Shown here piece after piece: positions 11,138 through 21,402 of a stretch of DNA of 64,000 nt; within the stretch, counting starts at the first letter, position 1, and every line of letters begins with the position of its first letter. This DNA is from Bretschneidera sinensis. Its lineage: Eukaryota > Streptophyta > Magnoliopsida > Brassicales > Akaniaceae. A program made the translations under genes and the position numbers. The notes beneath the pieces are model-generated. The model did not search any database. It was not told the DNA's origin and was given only the letters and a program-made list of their open reading frames with translations. The stretch is taken from assembly GCA_023935145.1 (NCBI GenBank), contig CM043705.1, forward strand, positions 59,440,584 to 59,504,583. The letters are read 5' to 3'.

Positions 11138-12250
11138 TTGGAATTAAAGCAGCTGCCCGAGCATTTAACGTATGCCTATTTGGGAGAAAAGAAGACTTTA
11201 CCTGTGATCGTAGCTGCTAATTTGAGTAGTGGAGAAGAAGAGAAGCTGTTAAGAGTTCTTAGGGAGCACAAATCTACCACTGGATGGACCATTGCTGACA
11301 TTAAGGGGATAAGTCCAGCCAAATGCATGCATAGCATCTACCTAGAAGAAGAAGCAAGGCCCATTCGAGATGCTCAAAGAAGACTTAACCCACACATGAA
11401 AGAGGTAGTAAAGGCTGAAGTATTGAAGCCACTAGATGTTAGCATTATCTACCCCATATCGAATAGTAAATGGGTGAGCCCGGTCCAAGTTGTTCCTAAA
11501 AAGAGTGGGATTATCGTTGTAAAAAATGAAAATGAGGAGCTCATACCTACAAGAAAAACAACGGGTTGAAGGGTATATATTGATTACCGAAAATTGAACA
11601 AAGTAACCAGAAAAGATCATTTTCCTCTGCCATTCATTGATCAGATGTTAGAGAGATTAGCCGGTCACAGCTATTACCGTTTTTTGGATGGGTACAGTGG
11701 GTACAACCAAATTTCCATAGCACCCAAGGATCAAGAAAAGACCCCTTTCACATGTCCTTTCAATACATTTGCTTATTGAAGAATGCCATTCGGGTTATGC
11801 AATGCACCAGCCACTTTTCAAAGATGTATGATGAGCATATTTTTCAATATGGTGGAGAAGTAGATTGAGGTATTCATGGATGATTTCAGTGTCTTTGGTT
11901 CTAATTTTGATGAATGCCTAAATCATTTAGAGAATGTCCTAAAGAGATGTGAAGAGAGCAACCTAGTGTTAAATTTGGAGAAATGTCACTTCATGGTTCA
12001 ACAAGGTATTGTGTTGGGTCACTCCATCTCCAACAGAGGTTGCCTTCTCCTCTCTCAGTCAAGGGCATTAGAAGTTTCCTTCGACATACCGGTTTTTATA
12101 GAAGATTCATCAAGGATTTTTCCAAAATCTCAAGACCTCTTTGCGCATTGTTAGCAAAAGATACCAAATTTGAATGGAATGATGATTGTATGCAAGCTTT
12201 CAACACATTGAAGGATGTTCTCACCTCTGCCCCGATAATGATGGCACCAG
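11138..12250 (+). pseudogene. Reverse transcriptase of element B
   Basis: Starts in the lead-in LELKQLPEHLTYAYLG, then SIIYPISNSKWVSPVQVVPK, YIDYRKLNKVTRKDHF, FLDGYSGYNQI, RMPFGLCNAPATFQRCMM and VFMDDFSVFGSN, the catalytic FMDD. Stops occur at 11567-11569 (TGA where W is expected), 11777-11779 and near 11863. At about 12040 some 35-40 bases are missing between HSISNRG and LPSPLSVKGIRSFL, removing a conserved stretch and shifting the frame. Confidence 0.83.
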
Positions 12251-12597
12251 ATTGAAATCTCCCATTCGAATTGATGTACGATACCAATGACTTCGCCTTG
12301 GGAGCTGTCTTAGATCAAAGAGTCAATAAGGTACCTCATGCTATTTACTATGCTTCTAGAACTTTAAATGATGCTTAGCTTAACTATTCTACTACTGAAA
12401 AAAATTATTAGCTGTTATCTTTGCTTTAGAGAAGTTTAGATCATATCTTATTGGTTATAAGGTTATTGTCTTCACAGACCATGCTGCTTTGAGATATATG
12501 TTTTCTAAGAAAGATGCAAAGCCTAGGTTAATCAGATGGGTACTCTTATTACAAGAATTTGATTTGGAGATCAAAGACAAGAAAGGCAGTGAGAATG
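12251..12597 (+). pseudogene. RNase H of element B
   Basis: Recognisable by FELMYDTNDFALGAVLDQR, YYASRTLNDA, NYSTTEK and [13 protein letters not shown]. Several stops and a one-base loss lie inside it. The gene is cut after GSENV at 12597 by element C and resumes at 27861. Confidence 0.78.
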
Positions 12598-13873
12598 TGT
12601 TAAGCGATTATCAACTTAAATAAATAAGTAAATAATCGCACTCGTTTTACTTGCAAGTGCACAAGGTCAACAGTGTAGTATAGTGTGCGAATGCAAGATC
12701 ATCTCCACAGGGATTGGTGAATTTCAATTTAGAATTAGTTTCGCAATTTAAAAAGATAGAAATAATAAAAGGGTTGATTTTGATAAAGATAAAATAATAA
12801 AGATAAAGGCGTAGGGACTTGATATCCACTACTAATTATGCTACCACAACAAAACAGTATGCCAATGCTTTACTCATGTCATGAATACCTAATGTTTGTC
12901 AACCTAAGGGCATGGTATCTACTCCTTAAGCTATTGATCTCCCTAAGCAATGAGTTAGGCATAGTATCTACTAGAACTCTTTTCTCTCTCAAGGGATTTA
13001 GCCTAGTGTATGCTGAGTTGTTCCTTAAGAGAGTATAGGATCTGTGGAAATCGACAAACACACGGGACCTAGGGCATGGTATCTACTTCCGGTTTCCCAT
13101 GTTGATTAACCCAAGAATCCGGTGTGGATATCTTTTGTTACTAATGTCAGACCCAGGACTCGGTCATCCAAATTAATCTAACTAACAAGTCCATACCACA
13201 TGCACATATTGATCAGACATATACATATGAGAAATTTAAATAAAAGCAGGTATTAATCAAGTTAAGCAACACAACATAAATATTGCAAAAGTGCCAATAC
13301 TAATAATTGAATAAACATAATTAGGGCTTCAACCAAGCCCTTACTAAAAGTTAAGTACACATAATAAAAATAAAGGAAAGAAGAAACCCGAGAGAAGAGT
13401 CGTCATTTCTCCTCCACAATTTCCTTCTCCAAGCTAAAAGCAACAGATAAAAGAAGGGATAAAAGAAGTGATTATTTGTGTGTGCTTTATAGGTGTATTT
13501 ATAGGGCTTGAGTAGTCCTAGAAGGCTCATGAGTTCCTAAACTTTCCTAAAACACAAAACTCCTTTATTTCCAAAATAAGGTTCTGCAGTTTACTATTCA
13601 CGCCCGTACATGTGCGCTCAATCGCATGCATCTTACGCTCGATCTTTCATGTGTGCGAATGATTGCATGTGCGCTCGATCGCACTTTGACCAGAAACTGC
13701 TCCAGGATTTCCAGGCTTCTTCCTTTAAGTGCCAAAACTGCTTCTTTTTTCTCCAAGACCTATAAAAACATGTGAAACACACAAAATGAAGTAAAACAGA
13801 CCAAAACGTATAGACAAAGAGCTTAACACATGTAAATTAATGAGCTTAAATATGAATATTTAAGCACTTATCA
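12598..13873 (-). mobile_element. 3' LTR of element C
   Basis: In element sense it starts tgataagtgcttaaatattc and ends with the complement of tgttaagcgattatc. It pairs with 26545-27860 and is related to the LTRs of B. Contains the agtagataccatgcc-type repeats on the minus strand (near 12910, 12957 and 13073) and the family motif cluster at 13612-13684. Confidence 0.9.
13612..13684 (-). repeat. Family-B/C motif cluster in the 3' LTR of C
   Basis: Three to four copies of gtgcgatcgagcgcac, two of them damaged by transitions (for example gcgctcaatcgcatg). The 5' LTR copy (27559-27671) is longer and better preserved. Confidence 0.65.
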
Positions 13874-14354
13874 CACCCCCAAACTTACATATTGCTAGTC
13901 CCTTAGCAATACAAAACTAAAAACTAAATGAAGAACAAAATTAAAGATAAATTCACTTCTATGATACTTAAAGATTTGGGTTGCACAAAAAACTATGATA
14001 ACAGTTCATGAGTAAGCTTAAAATAAAAACACATTTTGGATTGCAAAAGGACTTTCAAAAGTTTTAAATTACTTACCTAAGGTTGGCTTAAGGCATCGAA
14101 CGTTTGATTTGTGTGTGATGAATTAGCACCTATAAGATGGGGCTTCCATATAATTTTAGTGTATATGGTTTCAATTCCCAAACCTTTATCGAATTCTTTA
14201 TCAAAAAGAACAAAAATGGCATAATACTTGCTTCTTCTTTCTTTTTTCTTTCATCATGCGATTTTTGCCATGTTGAGTTCCATCGAGCTTTCTATTTGAC
14301 CATTGTAACGAGTGTTTAGCCAATGACTCCCAAACTAAATGGTTTTTGGGCATT
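13874..14354 (-). other. 3' non-coding end of element C: polypurine tract and hairpin, left of SIRE-1
   Basis: On the minus strand the purine tract aagtttgggggtg abuts the LTR at 13873. A hairpin (stem tattgcta / tagcaata, loop of six) lies at 13890-13911. The rest is AT-rich, without a supported gene, and matches the region just before the 3' LTR of B (about 43760-44210, which is the same sense in B). It is interrupted by SIRE-1 at 14360. Confidence 0.8.
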
Positions 14355-14655
14355 AGGTGTGTTGGCCCTCACCCGTATTTTAATGATGACAAAATACAAC
14401 TGTTATTATACTAACTAAGTGTAGTAAGCAACAAAAGTGTTCAACCAAGGATCAAAGTTCAAGAACTCAAACCGAATCAAAGTATCAAGTGAAGACTGAA
14501 GAACTAGTATAGGTCTAGGGTTTTAGAACCAATGTAAGTCTCACTGATACACTGTAATAGCTTGTTCAATGGCTCGAACAAAAAAGGTTTTCTAAACTGA
14601 TTGTTTTAAAACAAACATTTTCAATTAAAACAGAAAAACTGGGTTGGAAGACAAC

Positions 14656-14824
14656 CCAGTCGACTGGGTACATATACCAGTCGATTGGTATATGAGACAG
14701 TATATCTCTAGTCAACTGGGTCATTCATACCAGTCGATTGGTAAAACAGACAGTAAGTCCCCAGTCGATTGGATACCCAGAAGGTCTGAAAACATGGTTT
14801 TTTCAAGTGAACCCAGTCGACTGG
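14656..14824 (+). repeat. CCAGTCGACTGG palindrome cluster in SIRE-1 5' LTR
   Basis: Six units of a 12-base perfect palindrome or one- to two-base variants (ccagtcgattgg, ctagtcaactgg), irregularly spaced. The variants are transitions at the central CG or at the CAG/CTG positions, the pattern left by cytosine methylation. Confidence 0.9.
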
Positions 14825-14918
14825 TAGTTCAAAAATATGACCGTTGGACTCCAAATCTGAACGTTTTAAAGCAAATCTTTTTCAAATTAAAGTCCTAATG
14901 GCCATATTATTTGATTGC

Positions 14919-14926
14919 TATATAAA
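14919..14926 (+). promoter_or_regulatory. TATA box of SIRE-1 5' LTR
   Basis: tatataaa in gctatataaaccca, 95 bases after the last palindrome. It is identical in the 3' LTR (23916-23923) and in SIRE-2 (62330-62337). Confidence 0.75.
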
Positions 14927-15490
14927 CCCATTCAATTGAGCATTCAACAACAAGCTGCAAATATTCAAAAAGAGTTGATCTCACACAATCAAGTTATTAT
15001 ACTCTTGAAACACAAAAAGCTTTGAAATATTCTTATTGAGCCATTCTTCAAGCTTTATTTGAAAGAGAGACATTATTCAGTTTTATAAGCTTCCATTAGC
15101 TGTTTCTCTACTATTTACTTTACATCATCTTTTGTAAAGGGATTACTTCCGAAAGGAAGGGGATTATTTCCGAGAGGAAGGGGATAGCTTCCGAGAGGAA
15201 GGGATTGTAAGGTTTGTGCAACACCGGGAAAGTTGTACGATTAAGTTACTTAGTGGATTACTTCAAGGAGTTCCTTGAAGAGAATGGACGTAGGATTGGA
15301 ATGAATCCGATATTGCCGAACCACTATAATCTGAGTTTGCATCATCTTCTCTCTAAACTCTTTATTTACAGCACATTACTTGTTTTAATTGTTTGCTGCT
15401 TATTCGTTTTTATAAACTTGTATTAATTCCGCAAAAAGTTTTAAAAGCCCAATTCACCCCCCCTCTTGGGTTGAAAGCTCGATCTACAAT

Positions 15491-15502
15491 TGGTATCAGA
15501 GC
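15491..15502 (+). promoter_or_regulatory. Primer-binding site of SIRE-1 (tRNA-Met type)
   Basis: tggtatcagagc, two bases after the LTR end, the standard initiator tRNA-Met complement of plant copia elements. Confidence 0.9.
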
Positions 15503-15543
15503 TTCGTTCTCATTTTTAGGCTTAAAATCCTTGAGTTGATCCA

Positions 15544-17145
15544 ATGGCAGCAAATAGCTACTCTGAGGGACACTCTTATACTAGACCACCTTTGTTCAAT
15601 GGCTCCAATTATAACTATTGGAAAAACAGAATGAAAATCTTTGTCGAAGGACAAGATTACAATCTATGGAGAATCATTGAAGAAGGACCTAGAATTCCTA
15701 CAAAAGAAATAGTTATTGGAGAGACTCTTCATACAATGCCTAAACTCAAAACTGAGTACACTGACGAGGATTATAGAACAATGTTTCTCAATAGCAGAGC
15801 AACAAGTATGTTACATTGTGCATTAGATATTTCTGAATATAATAAAATATCTGCATGTGTTTCTGCTAAAGAGATATAGGACAAATTACAAGTCACATAT
15901 GAAGGAACTAGTGAAGTAAAAAAGTTAAAAATTTACATGCTAATTTCTGAATATGAATCCTTTAAAATGTCTCCTAACGAAACTATTTTTGAAATGCACT
16001 CACGGTTCACCACTATTATAAATGGTTTAAAACTGCTTGGTAAGAATATTGAGGAGGTCGAACTAACCAGAAAAATCTTGAGATCTCTGCCACCAGAATG
16101 GAAACCAAAGAGGACAGCCATACATGAGGCCAAAGATCTTGACAAACTAGATGTTGAGACACTACTTGGGTCATTATTGACGTATGAGATGGAAGAAATG
16201 ACTCTCATCATCAATAATGATGAGAAGAAGAAAAAGTATATTGCTCTCAAAGCTTCTACGAGCAGCAAAGAAATGGAATCAGAAAAAGAAACTGAGAGCA
16301 AAGAGGAAGATGGTGAAATAGCATTGATCATCAAACAATTTTACAGGTTCTTGAAGAAAAGCAAGAAACCTTACACAAAAGATCCCACTCCGAAAAAGGA
16401 ACCGCTTATGTGCTATGGCTGCAAGAAGCCCGATCACATTAGAGCTGATTGTCCGATTTTAAACAAACCATACAAGGGCTTCAAAAAGAAAGCCATGGTA
16501 GCAACTACCTGGAGCGATGACGAAGAAGATGAGTCATCAGACAAAGAAATCGGATACGAGGAAATTGCCAACCTTTGTTTGATGGCAATCGATGATGAAA
16601 GTGAGGTAACATCTTCTCCTTCTTCTAAGAATAATATTGTGAGTAGTAGTGAAGAACTGCTAGAAGTAATAAATGAAATGCATGATGAATTGAAGAAATT
16701 TGATTCTAAAAATTCTGTTCTCAAGAAAGAGGTATCATCTCTCTCTAAAGAAATGATAAGTCTTAGAGAAGAAAAAGAAAAATTATCATCTTTACTGTAT
16801 GATTCTTCAAAAAATTTTCTCAAAGATGAAAATGAGAATTTGAAAAATAAAATTTCTGAATTAAATAGCACTATATCAAGACTTATGCTTGGTAAAGAAA
16901 AACTTGATGAAGTGCTTTCTTCCCAAAGATTAAGTGGAGGAAAATCTGGCGTAGGATACTCTCATTTGGGAAAGCAAAAATCAAAAGAGAGCTTATTCAT
17001 GAAAGCCTCATGTGTAAGTGAAGCCTCTACTTCAAGAAACCCTAGCAAGATTAAAAGCACTCCCTCATTAAATGCTAGGAATTCAAATGTTCATACAAAA
17101 ATGAAGCAACCTAGAAATACATGCTTATATGTATGCTCACTCTAG
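15544..17145 (+). pseudogene. gag of SIRE-1, one in-frame stop and a 3' frameshift
   Basis: ATG 15544 (MAANSYSEGHSYTRPPLFNG) is the same start as in SIRE-2. The copia gag domain includes YNYWKNRMKIF and ISEYESFKMSPNETI. A TAG at 15877-15879 replaces the TGG present in SIRE-2. The zinc knuckle near 16411 reads CYGCKKPDHIRADC, with D where SIRE-2 has the usual G. A long Lys/Glu/Ser-rich, coiled-coil-like segment follows (about 16640-16960). Near 17115-17130 the frame changes; a proline-arginine-asparagine repeat runs across the change, so this looks like a one-base indel and not the true end of gag. Confidence 0.88.
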
Positions 17146-17890
17146 AAATGCATATACACATCCTAGAAATAACCAACATGTACATAATCAACATATGAAC
17201 TCTGCACATAGTCATCCTAGGAATTACCATCATGGTTATCCTAGAAATAATTTGCATACACATGCTAGCATGTATCCTAGAATGCATCATCATTCATTTT
17301 CTGGAAATGGCATTCATTTTTATACTCCTTACCATTAAAACATGTATCATAGGAACTATTATCCTAAGGATTATACGAATGCACATGTAAGATATCCTAG
17401 AAATTTTAATTACTATCATCCTAGAATTGTGCATCATCAATATGTCCATAGATCACCATATACTGTTAAGAAAGTATGGGTTCCAAAAGGAACCGTGTTT
17501 TCTAGGACTAACCCCGAAGGACCCAAGAAATTTTGGGTACCTAAAAGTGCTATCGTATATCCTTGTGTGATGTAGATTTGTCTCCACACCAAGGAGAAAG
17601 GTAACTGTTGGTACCTTGATAGCGGATGCTCGAAACATATGACCGGTGATAAAAGTGTATTCAAGGAGCTAACTCTAAGAGATGGTGGACTTGTGACCAT
17701 TGGAGACAATACTAAAATAAAGATCATTGGGCATGGAAAAGTCGGTAATGATTTCTCAACCTTAGATAATGTATTGCTAGTACAAGGCCTTAAGCCAAAT
17801 TTACTTAGCATTAGTCAATTATGTGACAAATGAGACAAAGTCACATTTGAGACCTCTCATTGTCTAGTTATAGACATCAAGAGCAACAAG
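17129..17890 (+). pseudogene. His/Asn/Tyr-rich linker and protease of SIRE-1 pol
   Basis: The linker is a low-complexity run of H, N, Y with recurring HPRN or YPRN tetrapeptides (about 17160-17415). Next come VWVPKG and the copia aspartic protease active site WYLDSGCSKHMTGD near 17610. Stops at 17336-17338, 17573-17575 and 17831-17833 interrupt one continuous frame. Confidence 0.82.
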
Positions 17891-19040
17891 ATCAAATTCA
17901 TTAGCCATAGACATGAAAATGTCTACATAGTTGATTTGAAATCCTTGCATTCTGAAAATGAAAAATGTTTTCATGCTTTTAGTGAAAATCCATGGCTATG
18001 GCATAGAAGGCTTAGTCATGTAAACATGAACTTGCTAAAAATTGTTTCAAAAAAAGATTTGGTTATTGGACTTCCTAAAATCAATTTTGAAAAAGACAAA
18101 GTATGCGATGCTTGTCAAATGGGAAAACAAACCATGATTTCTTTTAAAGCAAAAAATGTAGTCTCAACTATTAGACCTTTGGAACTTTTGCATATGGACT
18201 TATTTGGTCCAATTAGTACCATTAGTCTAGGTGGCCATCAATATGCTCTTGTTTTTGTTGATGACTATTCAAGATATACCTTTGTTATTTTTATTGCTTA
18301 CAAGGATGAAGCTTTCAAAGGATTTGAAAAGTTTTGCAAAAAGGTACAAAATGAAAAAAGGAATTTTTATATCAAGCATAAGAAGTAATCATGGCAAAGA
18401 ATTTGAAAATCAAAGCTTTTCAAGATTTTGTGATGAAAATGGAATTAATCACAACTTTTCAGCTCCTAGAACTCCTCAACAAAATGGAGTTGTTGAAAGA
18501 AAAAATAGAGTTCTAGAAGAATTTTCAAGAACTATGCTTTGTGAAAATAGTTTACCAAAATATTTTTGGGTTGAAGATACTTCTTGCTATATATTAAATA
18601 GAATTTTAGTAAGGCCTTTGCTTGATAAAACTCCATATGAACTATGGAAAGGCATAAAGCCCAATATTTCCTATTTTCGTGCTTTTGGTAGTAAATGCTT
18701 CATCTTAAATAACAATAAAACTAACTTGGGTAAATTTGATTCCAAGACCGATGAAGGAATATTTTTAGGATATTCAACTACTAGTAAGGCTTATAGAGTT
18801 TTCAATAAAAGAACTCTAGTGGCAGAAGAATCTGTGCATGTAACTATTGATGAATCTAATCCAATGAGTAGTAGAGAAGTTTCCTTTAAAGATGATGCAG
18901 ATTTTATTCCAAGAATGGAAACTCCTACTCCCATTGTTGAGCCAAAAGAGAGTTCTCCTCAAGCTAATGAAGAGATGAAAACTCTCAATTTGGACCAACC
19001 ATCCTCAAGTCAACAAGAGGAAAGTCTACCCAAGGATTGA
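17891..19040 (+). pseudogene. Integrase of SIRE-1
   Basis: The GAG-pre-integrase / HHCC region reads WLWHRRLSHVNMNLL and CDACQMGKQ. The core has LHMDLFGP (first D), a second site IRSNHGKEFEN where the catalytic D is replaced by N, and PQQNGVVERKNRVLEE (catalytic E). A frameshift near 18355-18390 separates the first and second halves. The C-terminal part includes KAYRVFNKRT. An in-frame TGA at 19038-19040 sits where tryptophan is usual. Confidence 0.87.
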
Positions 19041-19990
19041 AGGTATGTAAATCATCATCCAATTGATCAAGTGATTGGTGATCCTTCACAAGGGGTAAGA
19101 ACTCGCTCTTCCATTAGAAATATTTGCAATTTTGTAGCTTATTTGTCTCAAGAAGAACCTAAGAGATTTTTAGAAGCTGAAAAAGATAATGATTTGATAA
19201 TTGCAATGCAGGAACAGATAAATCAATTTGAGAGAAACAATGTTTGGAAACTAGTTCCAAGACCTAAAGATCATTCAATAATTGGAACTAAATGGGTATA
19301 TAGAAATAAAATGGATGAAAATGGTATAGTAACTAGAAATAAGGCTAGACTAGTTGCTAAGGGATATAATCAAGAAGAAGGAATAGACTTTCATGAAACC
19401 TATGCTCCCGTAGCTAGATTAGAAGCTATTCGAATGTTATGAGCCTTTGCATGCTTTAATAAATTCAAGCTATTTCAAATGGATGTGAAAAGTGCCTTTT
19501 TAAATGGCTTTATAGAAGAAGAGGTTTATGTTGAGCAACTTCTTGGATTTGAAAATCCTAGTTTTCCAAATCATGTCTACAAGCTTTCTAAAGCTCTATA
19601 TGGGTTAAAGCAAGCTCCAAGAGCATGGTATGAAAGACTAAGTAAATTTTTGATTGACAACGATTTTGTAAGAGGTAGAATAGACACAACTCTCTTCACA
19701 AAAACTCACAAAAATGACACATTGATAGTTCAAATATATGTTGATGATATTATATTTGGTGCTACTAATGAATTTATGTGTCAAGAGTTTGCAAAGTGCA
19801 TGCAAGGTGAATTTGAAATGAGCATGATGGGAGAACTTACCTGCTTCCTTGGACTGCAAATCAAGCAACTAAAAGGAGGTATCTTCATCAATCAACAAAA
19901 GTACATTAAGGACCTACTAAAGAGGTTTAGGATGGAAAGCTCAAAGCCACTTGGAACGCCTATGAGCACAACTACTAAACTTGATCTTGA
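19041..19990 (+). pseudogene. Reverse transcriptase of SIRE-1
   Basis: Copia RT in frame 3. Motifs: [68 protein letters not shown] and the catalytic [11 protein letters not shown] near 19737. Stops are at 19440-19442 and 19995-19997; the catalytic residues are intact. Confidence 0.9.
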
Positions 19991-20693
19991 TGAATGAGGT
20001 AAAACTGTAGATTCTAAATATTATAGAAGCATGATAGGTGCTTTGCTTTATTTAACTGCAAGTAGACCTGATATTATGTTCAGTGTATGCATGTGTGCTA
20101 GATTTCAGTCTAATCCTAAGGAATCACATGTAGTTGCAGTAAAAAGAAACCTTAGATATCTGCAAGGAACCCAGACCATAGGATTATGGTACTCTAGAGA
20201 ATCATCTTTTGAGCTAGTAGGATATTCAGATGCTGATTTTGCTGGATGTAGGTTAGATAGAAAGAGCACAAGTGGAACATGCCAATTCTTAGGTGCTATG
20301 TTAACTTCTTGGTTTTCCAAGAAACAGAATTTCGTTGCACTATCAACTGCTTAGGCGGAATATGTAGCAGCTGGAAGTTGTTGTGCCCAAGTATTATGGA
20401 TGAAACAATAACTAGAAGACTATGGCATGAACCTCAAGAACATCCCAATATTTTGTGATAATACTAGTGCTATCGACCTAACCAAGAACCTTATTCAGCA
20501 CTCTAGAACTAAGCACATAGAAATAAGACATCATTTCTTAAGAGACCATGCTCAAAAAGGTGATATAAGACTAGAATTCATACATTCGGAAGATCAAATA
20601 GCTGACATTCTTACAAAACCTCTAGGTGAAGCTAGTTTCTGTAAGATAAGAATGTTAATGGGATTGCTGGATTATGAAAAACTGAATATCTGA
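19991..20693 (+). pseudogene. RNase H of SIRE-1 and end of pol
   Basis: SRPDIMFSVCMCARFQ, then YSDADFAGCRLDRKSTSGTC with the catalytic aspartate, STA-stop-AEYVAA (TAG at 20352-20354 where glutamine is usual), a second stop near 20408, then TKHIEIRHHFLRDH. The frame ends at 20693, the natural end of pol. Confidence 0.88.
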
Positions 20694-20831
20694 TTGCTTC
20701 ATAATTCATCATATGTGTGTTTGACATCTAGTGAAGAGTATTAATTCTTGTTTAAATATTTCCCTCACTCAAGATGTCATAGATAAAGAAATTTCGTGCT
20801 ATATTTCAATACTGTAAATTTTCATAAGGGT

Positions 20832-21168
20832 CCAGTCGACTGGTGACTCTATACCAGACGACTGGTAAGTCACTGCCCTTTCATCCAGTCGACTGGTAAA
20901 TTTGATCCAGTCAACTATTAAGTCTCTGTCTCTTCTTCCAGATGACTGGTAAATACTGTCCAGTAGTCTGGTATCGCTAGACCCTGTTTAAAGCCAATTT
21001 TTTGAAAATCAGTTGTTATACAATCGACTGGTCAATTCAATCCAGTCGACTGATATCTTACTGTCAATTCACCCAGTCAACTGGTTCATGAACCCAGTCG
21101 ACTGGTATGAAAACTGTTCATCTTTCCAAAGCTATCCAGTCGACTGGTAACTCGACCAAGTCGACTGG
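20832..21168 (+). repeat. Internal CCAGTCGACTGG palindrome cluster of SIRE-1
   Basis: Twelve units of the same 12-base palindrome found in the LTR, exact or with one to three changes, spaced about 15-45 bases apart, between the end of pol and the env-like ORF. The sequence between the units is not the LTR sequence, so this is a separate cluster and not a displaced LTR. Confidence 0.9.
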
Positions 21169-21179
21169 TAGCGCGATTC

Positions 21180-21187
21180 TATAAAAG
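21180..21187 (+). promoter_or_regulatory. Candidate internal TATA box before the env-like ORF
   Basis: tataaaag in gattctataaaaggga, 12 bases after the last palindrome and about 215 bases before the env-like ATG. It is followed by a pyrimidine-rich stretch (gttttctctctctag, about 21231-21246) of the kind seen at plant start sites. It repeats the LTR order of palindromes then TATA. Confidence 0.55.
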
Positions 21188-21402
21188 GGACTGTTCATTT
21201 TTCTGATTTTTTACGCCATTTTCGAGCACCCGTGTTTTCTCTCTCTAGAAAAATTCACCATTTTGATCCAAAAACCATCCAAACTTCATCTAAACACACC
21301 GATCTACTCATCCACTGTGAGATTTTTAACTTTCTACGGTTAAAATCTCTTATTTTCACAAAAATCCTTTTTACCCAAAAACTCATTATTTTTTTCTTCA
21401 AA

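Larger units (their letters stand above)
14360..15488 (+). mobile_element. 5' LTR of SIRE-1
   Basis: Starts tgttggccctcac and ends gatctaca. Six CCAGTCGACTGG-type units lie at 14656-14824 and a TATA box at 14919-14926. Downstream are tandem ttccgagaggaagggga-type units at about 15145-15207, one more than in the 3' LTR. Confidence 0.95.

Noticed and set aside
14644..14898. Frame rich in SPVDW/PVDW peptides in SIRE LTRs
   Set aside because: The peptide is just the translation of the CCAGTCGACTGG cluster; it lies upstream of the TATA box.
16434..16871. Long serine-rich minus-strand frame within SIRE-1 gag
   Set aside because: It is the complement of the Lys/Glu-rich gag segment and has no gene-like features of its own.
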